This document shows positions 41,226-49,756 of a DNA stretch of 64,000 bases, piece after piece. The position numbers and the translations under genes were made by a program. How positions within the stretch are numbered: the stretch's first letter is position 1; each line of letters begins with the position of its first letter. The stretch is from NCBI RefSeq assembly GCF_022385335.1, contig NZ_CP092431.1, forward strand, positions 3,038,001-3,102,000, written 5' to 3'. The notes beneath the pieces were generated by a model. The model ran no database searches. It was not told the DNA's origin and saw nothing but the letters and a program-made list of their open reading frames with translations. Source of the DNA: Streptomyces deccanensis. Its GTDB lineage: Bacteria > Actinomycetota > Actinomycetes > Streptomycetales > Streptomycetaceae.

Positions 41226-41478
41226 CCGGCAGGTAGAGTGACCGCGTCGTCATCACACCCGTACAGGGGGAAGCCGGTGCAAATCCGGCGCTGACCCGCA
41301 ACCGTGAGCCGGCCTCGGCAGAGGGCGGCAAGTCGGACTGCCCTGGACGGAATCGTGACCGGCTCGCGTCACCGGCGGCCCGCCGGTGCACGGCACCGTC
41401 GAGGAATACGGAGCCGAGCCGCCCGGTGCTCCGCCGTGCCGCCCGGCTCCCCGTCAGGGGGGAGAGGCAGCCGCCGAT
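41226..41478 (+). promoter_or_regulatory. cobalamin riboswitch
   Basis: The B12-box core is intact: GGGGGAAGCCGGTGCAAATC, then CGGCGCTGACCCGCAACCGT and the AAGTCGGACTGCCC segment. This senses adenosyl- or aquocobalamin and normally controls B12 or cobalt transport and synthesis genes. It should control the ECF transporter operon that starts at 42866, but a TnpB element now lies between them. Confidence 0.85.
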
Positions 41479-41488
41479 TTGACTTCCT

Positions 41489-41508
41489 CCCCCGCCTAAA
41501 GGCGGGGG
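41489..41508. repeat. right-end hairpin of the TnpB element
   Basis: A perfect eight-base stem with a TAAA loop. The tnpB stop codon falls inside it. The end of the guide RNA scaffold is expected here. Confidence 0.75.
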
Positions 41509-42704
41509 ATTCCGGCGGTCGCCCGCTGGGGTTCCTGTTTCATCGACGACCGCCCCGTCCGGGAGGACTCCCGTTGAGGTCTTACACCGTCTCCGCAGGC
41601 AGACACGGCCAGCCCGGCCGCGAGAATGTTCTTCGCCGCGTTCACGTCGCGGTCATGCAGGGCGCCGCAGTCGCACGTCCACTCGCGGACGTTCAGCGGC
41701 ATCCTCACCGCGACCGTGCCGCAGGTCCCGCACAGCTTGCTGCTGGGGAACCAGCGGTCGATCACGACGAGTTCGCGCCCGTACCAGGCGCACTTGTACT
41801 CCAGCATGGAGCGCAGTTCCGTCCACGAGGCGTCCGAGATGGCGCGCGCGAGTTTGCCGTTCTTCAGCAGGTTGCGGACGGTGAGGTCCTCGATCACGAC
41901 CGTTTGGTTCTCACGGACGAGTCGAGTCGACAGTTTGTGCAGGAAGTCGCGGCGCCGGTCGGCGATCCGCGCGTGGACCTTGGCGACCCTGCGCCGGGAT
42001 TTCTCCCGGTTCGCCGAGCCCTTCGTCTTCCGCGACAGCTCACGCTGTGCGCGGGCCAGGCGGGCACGGTCCCGGCGCTCGTGCCGGGGGTTGGTGACCT
42101 TCTCCCCGGTCGACAGGGTCACCAGGGAGGTGATCCCGGCGTCCAGGCCGACAACCGCGTCGGTGGCGGGGGCCGGGGTAATGGCGTCCTCGCACAGCAG
42201 GGACACGAACCAGCGCCCGGCAGCGTCGCGGGACACGGTCGCCGTGGTCGGCTCCGCGCCCTGCGGGAGCGGGCGCGACCAGCGGATGTCCAGGGGCTCG
42301 GCCATCTTCGCCAGCGTCAACTGCCCGGCGCGCCACTTGAAAGCGCTGCGGGTGTACTCGGCCGACGCGCGGGACTTCTTCCGGCTCTTGTAGCGCGGGT
42401 ACTTCGCGCGCTTGGCGAAGAAGTTCCCGAACGCCGTCTGAAGATGGCGCAGCGCCTGCTGAAGCGGAACGGAGGACACCTCCGCCAGGAAGGCCAGCTC
42501 CTCGGTCTTCTTCCACTGCGTCAGCGCGGCCGACGACTGCACGTAGGAGACACGGCGCTGCTCGCCGTACCAGGCCCGTGTGCGCTCCTCCAGCGCCCTG
42601 TTGTACACGAGACGGACGCAGCCGAACGTACGGGACAGCTCAGCCGCCTGCTCGTCCGTGGGGTAAAAGCGGTACTTGAATGCCCGCTTGACCTGCTGCA
42701 TCAC
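41496..42704 (-). CDS. tnpB: TnpB RNA-guided endonuclease of an IS605-type element
   Basis: 402 residues. RuvC residues are DAVVGLDAGITSLVTLSTGE (Asp, about 185), VIEDLTVRNLLKNGKLARAI (Glu, about 272) and DRDVNAAKNILAAG (Asp, about 357). The zinc ribbon is intact between them: SSKLCGTCGTVAV and WTCDCGALHDRD. The N-terminal KRAFKYRFYPTDEQAAELS and YVQSSAALTQWKKTEELAFL are the family's REC and wedge segments. All catalytic and zinc residues are present, so it should be an active guide-RNA nuclease. The gene lies antisense between the cobalamin riboswitch and the ECF operon. Confidence 0.92.
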   Translation of the reverse strand: MMQQVKRAFKYRFYPTDEQAAELSRTFGCVRLVYNRALEERTRAWYGEQRRVSYVQSSAALTQWKKTEELAFLAEVSSVPLQQALRHLQTAFGNFFAKRAKYPRYKSRKKSRASAEYTRSAFKWRAGQLTLAKMAEPLDIRWSRPLPQGAEPTTATVSRDAAGRWFVSLLCEDAITPAPATDAVVGLDAGITSLVTLSTGEKVTNPRHERRDRARLARAQRELSRKTKGSANREKSRRRVAKVHARIADRRRDFLHKLSTRLVRENQTVVIEDLTVRNLLKNGKLARAISDASWTELRSMLEYKCAWYGRELVVIDRWFPSSKLCGTCGTVAVRMPLNVREWTCDCGALHDRDVNAAKNILAAGLAVSACGDGVRPQRESSRTGRSSMKQEPQRATAGIPRL

Positions 42705-42824
42705 GCCTCACACCGTATCAGATTCCGTGTGAGCGACGGAGATCGGCCGGTGACCGGTGCACGCCGGTCCGCCCTGGTGGCGAACCGGCTACCCCTGCCC
42801 TGCTCCGCAGGAGCTTCGTTTCCT

Positions 42825-42844
42825 CCCCCGGCTGAAGCCGGGGG
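42825..42844. repeat. left-end hairpin of the TnpB element
   Basis: CCCCCGGC-TGAA-GCCGGGGG, a perfect eight-base stem. It lies about 21 bp before the start of the ECF operon's first gene, whose AAGGAG site begins at 42853. Confidence 0.75.
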
Positions 42845-42865
42845 TATCCACGAAGGAGATCCCCG

Positions 42866-44191
42866 ATGAATGTCCGCCGCAGCGCCGCGGTCGTCGCCGT
42901 ACTGACCGTCACAGCCGGACTCGGCACGGGACTCGGACTCGGACTGGGGCTCGCGCCGGTCGCCCTCGCCGACGGCACGGCCTCCGAGGCGTCCACCGCT
43001 CCCTCCGCCTCGCCCTCCCAGGCGATACCCACCGGTCTGTACGGCTCCAACGACCCCACGTACGACGGTGTCTGGCGGCAGTCGCTCACCCTGCTCGCCC
43101 TGGACGCCGTGGGGGAGAAGCCCGGCGCCGGGGCCGTGGAGTGGCTGGTCGGGCAGCAGTGTGCGAGCGGGGCGTTCCCGGCGTACCGCGCCGACGCGAC
43201 CGCCGAGTGCGACAGCGCGACGGCCGTCGACACCAACAGCACGGCGGCCGCGATCCAGGCGCTCGCGGCGGTCGGCGGGCGGGACGCCGAGGCCGGCCGG
43301 GCGGTGCGGTGGCTGAAGGACGAGCAGAACGAGGACGGCGGCTGGGGCTACACCGCGGGCGGCCCCAGCGACGCGAACTCGACGTCCGTCGTGATCGGCG
43401 CGCTGGCCGCCGTGGGCGACGCCCCGGGGAAGCAGAAGAAGGACGGCAACTCCCCCTACGACGCCCTCGGTTCCCTCGCCCTCCCCTGCGACGGCGACCG
43501 TGCTGCGAAGGACGGTGGGGCCTTCGCCTTTCAGCCCGACAAGAAGGGCGGTCTGGCCGCGAACGCCGACGCCACGGCCGCCGCCGTGCTCGGCAGCCTG
43601 GGCAAGGGGTTCGTGGTCGGGGCGGGGAGCGGCGAGGGGAAGGGCGGGGCCTCGTTCGACGCCTGCGCCTCGGGTGACGCTCCGGAGGACCTCGCGCACA
43701 ACGGCGCCGTCCATCTGGCCGGTGCCCTCACCGCCGACGGCTATCTGACGTCCTCCCTCGCGGGCGCGGAGGACCAGCCCGACCACGGCAACACCGCCGA
43801 CGCGGTCGTCGCGCTCGCCGCCGCCGGGGACGTGGACGCGACCGAGAAGCCGCTCACCTGGCTGGAGAAGAACCACGGCGTGTGGGCGGCCAAGGCCGGG
43901 CCCGCCGCGTACGCCCAGCTCGTCTTCGCGGCGCACGCCTCCGGTGGCGACCCGCGTGACTTCGGTGGTGCCGATCTGGTGGCCCAGCTGCAGGAGACCG
44001 GTCCGGCCGGGGAGGTGGACGACTACTCCTCGGTGCCGGTCGACGACACGGCCGCCGGGGACGAGGCGGACAGGTCCGGCGACGGTCTCGCGGCGGGCGT
44101 GTGGTGGGTGATCGGGCTCGGGCTGGTCGTGGTCACGGCCGTGGTCGGGCTCGGGCTGGTGCGGGGCGCCCGGAAGCGGCCGCAGGCATGA
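42866..44191 (+). CDS. secreted transcobalamin-like / prenyltransferase-fold protein
   Basis: 441 residues. A signal peptide is evident (RRSAAVVAVLTVTAGLGTGL, then LAPVALADG). The body has alpha/alpha-toroid repeats such as WLVGQQCASGAFPAYRADAT, WLKDEQNEDGGWGYTAGGPS and LAANADATAAAVLGSLGKGF, the fold of transcobalamin and intrinsic factor as well as prenyltransferases. A C-terminal transmembrane helix (VWWVIGLGLVVVTAVVGLGL) and a short basic tail anchor it to the membrane. As first gene of an ECF cobalt/B12 operon behind a cobalamin riboswitch, surface capture of cobalamin or a cobalt complex is a reasonable role. AAGGAG precedes the ATG at 42866. Confidence 0.85.
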   Translation: MNVRRSAAVVAVLTVTAGLGTGLGLGLGLAPVALADGTASEASTAPSASPSQAIPTGLYGSNDPTYDGVWRQSLTLLALDAVGEKPGAGAVEWLVGQQCASGAFPAYRADATAECDSATAVDTNSTAAAIQALAAVGGRDAEAGRAVRWLKDEQNEDGGWGYTAGGPSDANSTSVVIGALAAVGDAPGKQKKDGNSPYDALGSLALPCDGDRAAKDGGAFAFQPDKKGGLAANADATAAAVLGSLGKGFVVGAGSGEGKGGASFDACASGDAPEDLAHNGAVHLAGALTADGYLTSSLAGAEDQPDHGNTADAVVALAAAGDVDATEKPLTWLEKNHGVWAAKAGPAAYAQLVFAAHASGGDPRDFGGADLVAQLQETGPAGEVDDYSSVPVDDTAAGDEADRSGDGLAAGVWWVIGLGLVVVTAVVGLGLVRGARKRPQA

Positions 44192-44988
44192 CCGGGCGTC
44201 GGCCACGGGGTGGAACGGCCGCGCCGCGAGGCGGAGTGCCCCCGAGGTGGGGTGGCGTGTCCCGGCTGTGGGTGGGAGTGCCCCGGCTGTGGGTGGCGGT
44301 GCCGGCCGCCTTCCTGAGTGGTCTGCTGCTGGTGCTGGGAGGGTCGACACAGGCCCATGCCGCCGCGTACCGGTACTGGTCGTTCTGGGAGCGGGACGGT
44401 TCCGCGTGGGCGTACGCCACGCAGGGGCCGTCGACCGCGCGGCCGACGGACGGGGCGGTGCAGGGCTTCCGGTTCGCCGTGAGCCGGGACTCGGCCGACG
44501 CGATCCAGCCGCGTGGCGCCGCCGACTTCGGCTCCGTCTGCGGGAACACGGCCGCGCGGGCCGGGGAGAAGCGGGTCGCGCTGGTCATCGACTTCGGTAC
44601 GGCGGCGGACGCGCCGGAGGGCGAGACGCCTCCGGCGGCGCGTACGGCCTGTGCGCGGGTGCCGGACGACGCGACCACGGCCGAGGCGCTGGCCTCCGTC
44701 GCGAAGCCGCTCCGGTACGACACGAACGCGCTGCTGTGCGCGATCGGGGGCTATCCGGGGAAGGGGTGCGGAGAGGCGGTCGACTCCGATGCCGGGGCCG
44801 ACGTCGGGTCTGGTGCCAACTCCGGTGCCGGTTCCGACTCCGACGGTCGTGCCGACGCCCCGAGTTCGACGGCCGGGGCCGCCCCCGAGGACGGGCAGGG
44901 GCCGTCCGTCGGGCTGTTCGTGGGTGCGGGCGTGGTCGCCGTGCTGGCCGCCGCCGCGGTGTGGCGGGCGCGGCGGCGCCGGGGGTAG
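44188..44988 (+). CDS. SCO2322 family secreted/anchored protein
   Basis: 266 residues. ATG 44188 overlaps the previous stop (ATGA). The N-terminal hydrophobic segment (LWVAVPAAFLSGLLLVLGGS) acts as signal peptide. The mature start YRYWSFWERDGSAWAYATQG, then QGFRFAVSRDSADAIQPRGA and KRVALVIDFGTAADAPEGET, is the recognisable SCO2322 family. Three or four cysteines (SVCGNTA, RTACARV, LLCAIGG, GKGCGEA) may pair. The C-terminus has a disordered stretch and a TM helix (VGLFVGAGVVAVLAAAAVWR) followed by a basic tail. Association with ECF B12/cobalt transport genes is recurrent; its detailed role is not known. Confidence 0.85.
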   Translation: MTGRRPRGGTAAPRGGVPPRWGGVSRLWVGVPRLWVAVPAAFLSGLLLVLGGSTQAHAAAYRYWSFWERDGSAWAYATQGPSTARPTDGAVQGFRFAVSRDSADAIQPRGAADFGSVCGNTAARAGEKRVALVIDFGTAADAPEGETPPAARTACARVPDDATTAEALASVAKPLRYDTNALLCAIGGYPGKGCGEAVDSDAGADVGSGANSGAGSDSDGRADAPSSTAGAAPEDGQGPSVGLFVGAGVVAVLAAAAVWRARRRRG

Positions 44989-44997
44989 GGCGGCGCG

Positions 44998-46215
44998 ATG
45001 CGGTGGTTCACAGGACGCACGGAGTCGGGGCCGGCCGGGGGCGGGTCCCGCGACTCGGCGGTGCCTCAGCGGCCCGGCACGAGGTCGCACCGGCTCGACG
45101 CGAGGTCGCACCCGCCCGGCGCGGGGTCGCGCCGAGGTGGGGTGCACGCTCTTGCCTGGTGGGGGTGGGCGCTCGGGCTCGGGACCGCCGCGTCGCGTAC
45201 CACCAACCCCCTGCTCCTCGCGCTGCTCATCGCGGTGGCCGGATACGTCGTGGCCACGCACCGGACCGACGCCCCCTGGGCCCGCTCGTACACCGCGTTC
45301 GTGAAGCTCGGGCTGGTGGTGCTGGGCGTTCGGCTGGGGTTCGCGGTCGTGCTGGGCTCGCCCATCCCCGGGACGCACACCCTGCTCACGCTCCCCGAAG
45401 TGCCGCTCCCCGCCTGGGCACAGGGGATCCGGCTGGGCGGTCGGGTCACGGCGGAGGGGTTCCTGTTCGCGCTGTACGACGGGCTGCGGTTGGCCACCCT
45501 GTTGATCTGCGTCGGCGCCGCGAACGCCCTGGCCAACCCGGCCCGCCTCCTCAAGTCCCTCCCCGGCGCCCTGTACGAGGCCGGCGTGGCCGTGGTGGTG
45601 GCGATGACGTTCGCGCCGCACCTGGTGGCGGACGTACAGCGGTTGCGGGCCGCGCGGCGGCTGCGGGGCCGGCCCGACCGGGGCGTGCGCGGGCTCCTGC
45701 ACGTCGGACTCCCGGTGCTGGAGGGCGCGTTGGAGCGCTCGGTCGCGCTCGCCGCCGCGATGGACGCGCGCGGCTACGGCCGTACCGCCGAGGTCCCGGC
45801 ACCCGTCCGCCGTACGACCGCCGCGCTCACCCTCGGTGGACTGCTCGGCGTGTGCGCGGGAACGTACGGCGTGCTGACCGCCGAGGGCGGGGGCTACGGC
45901 CTGCCCGTGCTGCTCGCCGGACTGGCCGCCGCGCTGGCGGGACTGCGGCTGGGCGGCCGTCGCTCTCCGCGCACCCGCTACCGGCCCGACGCGTGGGGTG
46001 CGCGGGCGTGGCTGGTGGCCGGGTCCGGGGTGGCCGTCGCCGCGCTGCTGATCGTGTCCGCCGCGTACGACCCCGCCGCCCTGCACCCCGTCGTCGTCCC
46101 CCTCACCTCCCCCGACCTGCCCCTGCTGCCCGCCGCCGCGGTCCTGCTGGGCCTGCTGCCCGCGTTCGCCGTACCCGCTCCGACCGTCGCCCCGTCCGAG
46201 GAGGACACCTCATGA
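44998..46215 (+). CDS. ECF transporter transmembrane component T (CbiQ-like)
   Basis: 405 residues, somewhat long. The CbiQ-type T component has membrane helices including AWWGWALGLGTAASRTTNPL, LKLGLVVLGVRLGFAVVLG and LATLLICVGAANALANPARL. The coupling motifs are VADVQRLRAARRLRGRPDRG and VALAAAMDARGYGRTAEVPA (x-x-A-R-G), which contact the ATPases. The extra C-terminal ~150 residues hold four further hydrophobic helices. It couples ATP hydrolysis to substrate transport by the S component. It overlaps the fused ATPase gene by 4 bp. Confidence 0.85.
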   Translation: MRWFTGRTESGPAGGGSRDSAVPQRPGTRSHRLDARSHPPGAGSRRGGVHALAWWGWALGLGTAASRTTNPLLLALLIAVAGYVVATHRTDAPWARSYTAFVKLGLVVLGVRLGFAVVLGSPIPGTHTLLTLPEVPLPAWAQGIRLGGRVTAEGFLFALYDGLRLATLLICVGAANALANPARLLKSLPGALYEAGVAVVVAMTFAPHLVADVQRLRAARRLRGRPDRGVRGLLHVGLPVLEGALERSVALAAAMDARGYGRTAEVPAPVRRTTAALTLGGLLGVCAGTYGVLTAEGGGYGLPVLLAGLAAALAGLRLGGRRSPRTRYRPDAWGARAWLVAGSGVAVAALLIVSAAYDPAALHPVVVPLTSPDLPLLPAAAVLLGLLPAFAVPAPTVAPSEEDTS

Positions 46216-47999
46216 TCCGCTTCGAGGACGTGTCCGTGACGTACGACGGAGCGGCCGAACCCACCGTCCGGGGCGTGGACTTCGAGGTCCCGGAGGGTGA
46301 ACTCGTGCTGCTCGTCGGGCCGTCGGGGGTCGGCAAGTCGACCGTGCTCGGGGCGGTGAGCGGGCTCGTGCCGCACTTCACCGGGGGCACCCTGAGCGGC
46401 CGGGTGACGGTGGCCGGGCGGGACACCCGCACGCACAAGCCGCGTGAACTCGCCGACGTGGTCGGCACGGTGGGCCAGGATCCGCTGGCGCACTTCGTCA
46501 CGGACACGGTCGAGGACGAACTCGCCTACGGGATGGAGTCGTTGGGCATCGCCCCGGACGTCATGCGGCGCCGGGTGGAGGAGACGCTCGACCTGCTGGG
46601 TCTCGCCGATCTCCGCGACCGCCCGATCGCCACGCTCTCCGGCGGGCAGCGGCAGCGCGTCGCGATCGGGTCCGTGCTCACCCCGCACCCCCGTGTGCTC
46701 GTCCTCGACGAGCCGACGTCCGCCCTGGACCCGGCGGCCGCCGAGGAGGTCCTGGCCGTGCTCCAGCGACTCGTCCACGACCTGGGCACGACGGTCCTCA
46801 TGGCCGAACATCGCCTCGAACGCGTCGTGCAGTACGCCGACCGGGTCGCCCTCCTCCCGGCCCCGGGCGCCCCGCCGGTGCTGGGCGCTCCGGCCGAGGT
46901 GATGGCCGTCTCGCCGGTGTACCCGCCGGTGGTCGACCTGGGCCGCCTGGCGGGCTGGTCCCCCCTCCCCCTGACCATCCGGGACGCCCGCCGCCAAGCG
47001 GAACCACTCCGAGAAACCCTCGCCCTGAAGGGGCGCGGGGAACTGCGTGATCAACCACAAAGCACCCGCACCCCGCACACGACAGAAGCCCCCGAGCTCC
47101 CCCCGGCCCCACGCTCCCCCCTCCTCCGGCGCCTCCTCGGCAAGAGCCGAACCCCCCAACCCCCCTCTCCGCACCCCTCACCGCCCCCCTCCCCGGCGAC
47201 GGTCACGGCCCTCTCCGTCCACCACGGCCGCGTCCACGCCCTCACCCACGTCTCCCTCACCGTCACCCCGGGCGAGACGCTCGCCCTCATGGGCCGCAAC
47301 GGCGCCGGCAAGTCCACGCTGCTGTCCGCCCTGGTCGGGCTGGTGGAACCGGCGGCCGGTTCGGTGCGGGTGGGCGGCCTGGTCCCCCACCGGACGGCGC
47401 CCGCGGACCTCGTACGCCGTGTGGGCCTCGTACCGCAGGAGCCCCGCGACCTGCTCTACACGGACACGGTCGCGGCGGAGTGCGCGGCGGCGGACCGGGA
47501 CGCGGGGGCCGCACCGGGCACCTGTCGGGCCCTGGCCTCCGAGCTGCTGCCCGGGATCGGGGACGACACGCACCCGCGCGACCTGTCGGAGGGGCAGCGG
47601 CTGGCCCTCGCGCTCGCGGTGGTCCTCACGGCCCGCCCGCCGCTGCTCCTGCTCGACGAGCCGACCCGGGGCCTCGACTACGCGGCCAAGGCCCGCCTGG
47701 TCACGCACCTGCGCGCCCTCGCGGCCGACGGTCACGCCATCGTCCTGGCCACGCACGACGTGGAACTGGCCGCCGAGCTGGCGCACCGCGTGCTGATCCT
47801 CGCCGACGGGGAGGTCGTGGCCGACGGGCCGACCGCCGAGGTGGTCGTCGGCTCCCCGTCCTTCGCCCCGCAGGTCACGAAGATCCTCGCCCCGCAGCCC
47901 TGGCTCACCACGACCGAGGTACGCCGCGCCCTGCGAACCACGACCCCGGCACCCGAGCCGGAGCGACCCGCCGCGCCCACCCGGGAGGAGCACCCGTGA
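46212..47999 (+). CDS. fused ECF transporter ATPase (two ABC domains)
   Basis: 595 residues with two ATP-binding domains, as in EcfA1-EcfA2 fusions. Domain 1: Walker A VGPSGVGKSTVLGAVSGLVP (about residue 37), signature TLSGGQRQRVAIGSVLTPHP, Walker B VLVLDEPTSALDPAA. Domain 2: Walker A LMGRNGAGKSTLLSALVGLV (about residue 360), signature DLSEGQRLALALAVVLTARP, Walker B LLLLDEPTRGLDYAA. The linker (about 270-340) is Pro-rich, and one segment (KGRGELRDQPQSTRT) is encoded by a copy of the dispersed intergenic palindrome. ATP hydrolysis powers uptake through the T and S components. Confidence 0.9.
   Translation: MIRFEDVSVTYDGAAEPTVRGVDFEVPEGELVLLVGPSGVGKSTVLGAVSGLVPHFTGGTLSGRVTVAGRDTRTHKPRELADVVGTVGQDPLAHFVTDTVEDELAYGMESLGIAPDVMRRRVEETLDLLGLADLRDRPIATLSGGQRQRVAIGSVLTPHPRVLVLDEPTSALDPAAAEEVLAVLQRLVHDLGTTVLMAEHRLERVVQYADRVALLPAPGAPPVLGAPAEVMAVSPVYPPVVDLGRLAGWSPLPLTIRDARRQAEPLRETLALKGRGELRDQPQSTRTPHTTEAPELPPAPRSPLLRRLLGKSRTPQPPSPHPSPPPSPATVTALSVHHGRVHALTHVSLTVTPGETLALMGRNGAGKSTLLSALVGLVEPAAGSVRVGGLVPHRTAPADLVRRVGLVPQEPRDLLYTDTVAAECAAADRDAGAAPGTCRALASELLPGIGDDTHPRDLSEGQRLALALAVVLTARPPLLLLDEPTRGLDYAAKARLVTHLRALAADGHAIVLATHDVELAAELAHRVLILADGEVVADGPTAEVVVGSPSFAPQVTKILAPQPWLTTTEVRRALRTTTPAPEPERPAAPTREEHP
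47025..47050. repeat. dispersed repeat copy inside the EcfA gene
   Basis: CTGAAGGGGCGCGGGGAACT followed by GCGTGA is the same unit that flanks several genes in this window (23759, 31664, 40289), here read in frame within the inter-domain linker. Confidence 0.75.
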
Positions 48000-48034
48000 G
48001 CGGCACCCCGGGAGGAGCACCCGTGAACGGCAGC
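47981..48034. repeat. 27-bp tandem duplication of a translation start region
   Basis: CCGGGAGGAGCACCCGTGA occurs at 47981 and again at 48008; 25 of 27 positions match. Each copy includes GGAGGAG and an in-frame GTG, so the S-component gene has two possible starts, 47996 and 48023. Confidence 0.85.
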
Positions 48035-48859
48035 CCCCCGCCCTTCCGCCGCCCCCGTCCCGTCCCCCTCTCCCCGCGCACCGTCGCCGCCCTCCTCCTC
48101 GTCAGCGTCATCGGTGCCGCGGCCTTCGGCTGGCCCTTCTTCGCGGATCCCGGTTCGCAGGTGACCGCGCACGCGCAGGACGCGCCCTGGCTGTTCGCCG
48201 GGCTGCTCGTGCTGCTGGTCGGGGTCGTCGGCGCGACGCTCTCCGAGGCGGGGCTCGGCGCGAAGGCGGTGGCGATGCTCGGGGTGCTCGCGGCGGTCGG
48301 CGCGGCACTGCGCCCCATCGGGGCCGGCACCGCCGGGATCGAGCCGATGTTCTTCCTGATGGTGCTCAGCGGCCGGGTGCTCGGTCCGGGCTTCGGCTTC
48401 GCCCTCGGCGCGGTGACGATGTTCTCGTCCGCGCTGCTCACGGGGGGTGTGGGCCCGTGGATGCCGTTCCAGATGCTGACGATGGGCTGGTTCGCGATGG
48501 GCGCGGGGCTGCTGCCGGGCGCCCACCGTCTGCGCGGCCGCGCCGAACTCGCCCTGCTCGCCGGTTACGGCTTCGTCGCCGCGTTCGCGTACGGCACGGT
48601 CATGAACCTCTACGGCTGGCCCTTCATCGACTCCCTCGCCACGAGCATCGCCTACGAGGCGGACGCGGCCCCGGCCGCCAACCTCGCGCGTTTCCTCGCG
48701 TACTGCCTGGCCACGTCCCTCGGCTGGGACCTGGGCCGCGCGGTCGTCACCGTCGTCCTGACCCTCACCGTCGGCACCCCGGTCCTCAAGGCGCTGCGCC
48801 GGGCCACCCGCAGGGCCGCCTTCGAGACCGCGGTCACGTTCACCCCGCCGACCCGGTGA
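47996..48859 (+). CDS. ECF transporter S component (substrate-specific)
   Basis: 287 residues from GTG 47996, which overlaps the EcfA stop (GTGA); GTG 48023 is an equally good in-frame start. Six or more membrane helices: VAALLLVSVIGAAAFGWPFF, WLFAGLLVLLVGVVGATLSE, VAMLGVLAAVGAALRPIGAG, EPMFFLMVLSGRVLGPGFGF and others. The pattern GxRxLGPxFGFxLGxxTMFxSALLTGGxGPWMPFQMxxMGWxxMGAG resembles ECF S components. The substrate is most likely cobalamin or cobalt given the riboswitch and neighbours, but this is inferred. Last gene of the operon. Confidence 0.8.
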   Translation: MSGTPGGAPVNGSPPPFRRPRPVPLSPRTVAALLLVSVIGAAAFGWPFFADPGSQVTAHAQDAPWLFAGLLVLLVGVVGATLSEAGLGAKAVAMLGVLAAVGAALRPIGAGTAGIEPMFFLMVLSGRVLGPGFGFALGAVTMFSSALLTGGVGPWMPFQMLTMGWFAMGAGLLPGAHRLRGRAELALLAGYGFVAAFAYGTVMNLYGWPFIDSLATSIAYEADAAPAANLARFLAYCLATSLGWDLGRAVVTVVLTLTVGTPVLKALRRATRRAAFETAVTFTPPTR

Positions 48860-49207
48860 CTCTCCGACCGGGCCGTGCTCACCGTCCGTCGCGTGAGCCG
48901 TGAACCACCCCACAGGACCCACATCACATACGAACCGGGCTCGTAGATCGAAACGCTTGGCATGCCCACGGTCCTACCCGCGCCGACCTGGGCTTTGAGA
49001 GCCACGTCACAGAACGGGCCTCTCTCTCGGATACGACTACAACTAGCAAAAGGGGTCATTGCGGACGGTCGCTCCGGCTGTTTCTCTGGATGAGTCGCAA
49101 CGGCGCCGACGAGCCCACCCGGGCCTCGGCGCCGACGTACGCCCCCCACCACCTCACGTGGTGACGGCATGCCCGCGACGACCATGTCCCCGAAGCAAAG
49201 GATCCCC
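48860..49207. other. 348-bp region upstream of the secreted lytic gene
   Basis: It contains a strong hairpin GGCGCCGA (49102-49109) / TCGGCGCC (49126-49133), about 75 bp before the start, and an AT-richer stretch near 49030-49050 (CGACTACAACTAGC) that could be a promoter. A regulatory leader before the secreted lytic gene is plausible, but I cannot identify a known riboswitch. Confidence 0.5.
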
Positions 49208-49618
49208 GTGACCCTCTCCGTTCTCCGCCGCATCGCCTCCCCGAAGAAGGCCCTCGCCGGTGCCACCCTGGCCGTCGCCGCCACCGGTGCCGTACTCGCC
49301 GCCGCGCCCGCCCAGGCCGCGTCGGAGGCCTCTCAGGCCCAGGCTGTCGCGAAGAAGATGATCGGGGACTCGGCGCAGTACAAGTGCTTCTCCAACATCG
49401 TCGACCACGAGAGCGACTGGGACGTCAACGCGACGAACGCGTCCTCCGGCGCCTACGGCCTGGTCCAGGCGCTCCCCGGCTCCAAGATGGCCTCCGCCGG
49501 CTCCGACTGGAAGACCAACGCGGCCACCCAGATCGAGTGGGGCGTGGACTACATGAAGGACCGCTACGGCAGCCCCTGTGGCGCGTGGAACTTCTGGCAG
49601 GCCAACAACTGGTACTGA
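49208..49618 (+). CDS. secreted transglycosylase-like (SLT/Rpf-type) protein
   Basis: 136 residues from GTG 49208, with AAAGGA just upstream; an in-frame ATG at 49169 is less likely. The signal peptide is ALAGATLAVAATGAVLAAAP, AQA-type cleavage. The mature part is a lysozyme/transglycosylase fold: FSNIVDHESDWDVNATNASS (catalytic Glu in HESDW), SGAYGLVQALPGSKMASAGS and IEWGVDYMKDRYGSPCGAWN, FWQANNWY. Two cysteines may form a disulfide. It likely cuts peptidoglycan strands in growth or resuscitation. Preceded by a hairpin-containing leader. Confidence 0.85.
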   Translation: MTLSVLRRIASPKKALAGATLAVAATGAVLAAAPAQAASEASQAQAVAKKMIGDSAQYKCFSNIVDHESDWDVNATNASSGAYGLVQALPGSKMASAGSDWKTNAATQIEWGVDYMKDRYGSPCGAWNFWQANNWY

Positions 49619-49756
49619 TCCGGCACGAGCGGCACCACCGGCGCGACCGAGCGCCGACACGGACCGAAGGCGGCGGCCCCCGATCCCCGGGGCCGCCGTC
49701 TTCGTCGCGTCGCCGGGCCGACCGCCGCCTTCGCCGTCCTCGTCCCGTTCCGGGCC

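Larger units (their letters stand above)
41481..42852 (-). mobile_element. IS200/IS605-type element carrying tnpB only
   Basis: It is bordered by hairpins CCCCCGCC-TAAA-GGCGGGGG (41489-41508, at the tnpB 3' end) and CCCCCGGC-TGAA-GCCGGGGG (42825-42844, at the tnpB 5' side), the subterminal structures of IS605-type elements. Exact borders are uncertain by several bases. TnpA is absent, so movement would need a helper in trans. The tnpB end should carry the guide-RNA (omega RNA) region, with host sequence just outside the hairpin as the guide. Confidence 0.8.

Noticed and set aside
44247..46211. Long frame extending the fused ECF ATPase far upstream
   Set aside because: The region upstream of 46212 is the SCO2322 and EcfT genes in other frames; the ATPase begins at the ATGA junction.
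48860..49207. A cyclic-di-AMP (ydaO) or other riboswitch before the lytic gene
   Set aside because: A hairpin is visible, but I could not find the conserved ydaO blocks, so I kept it as an unlabelled leader.
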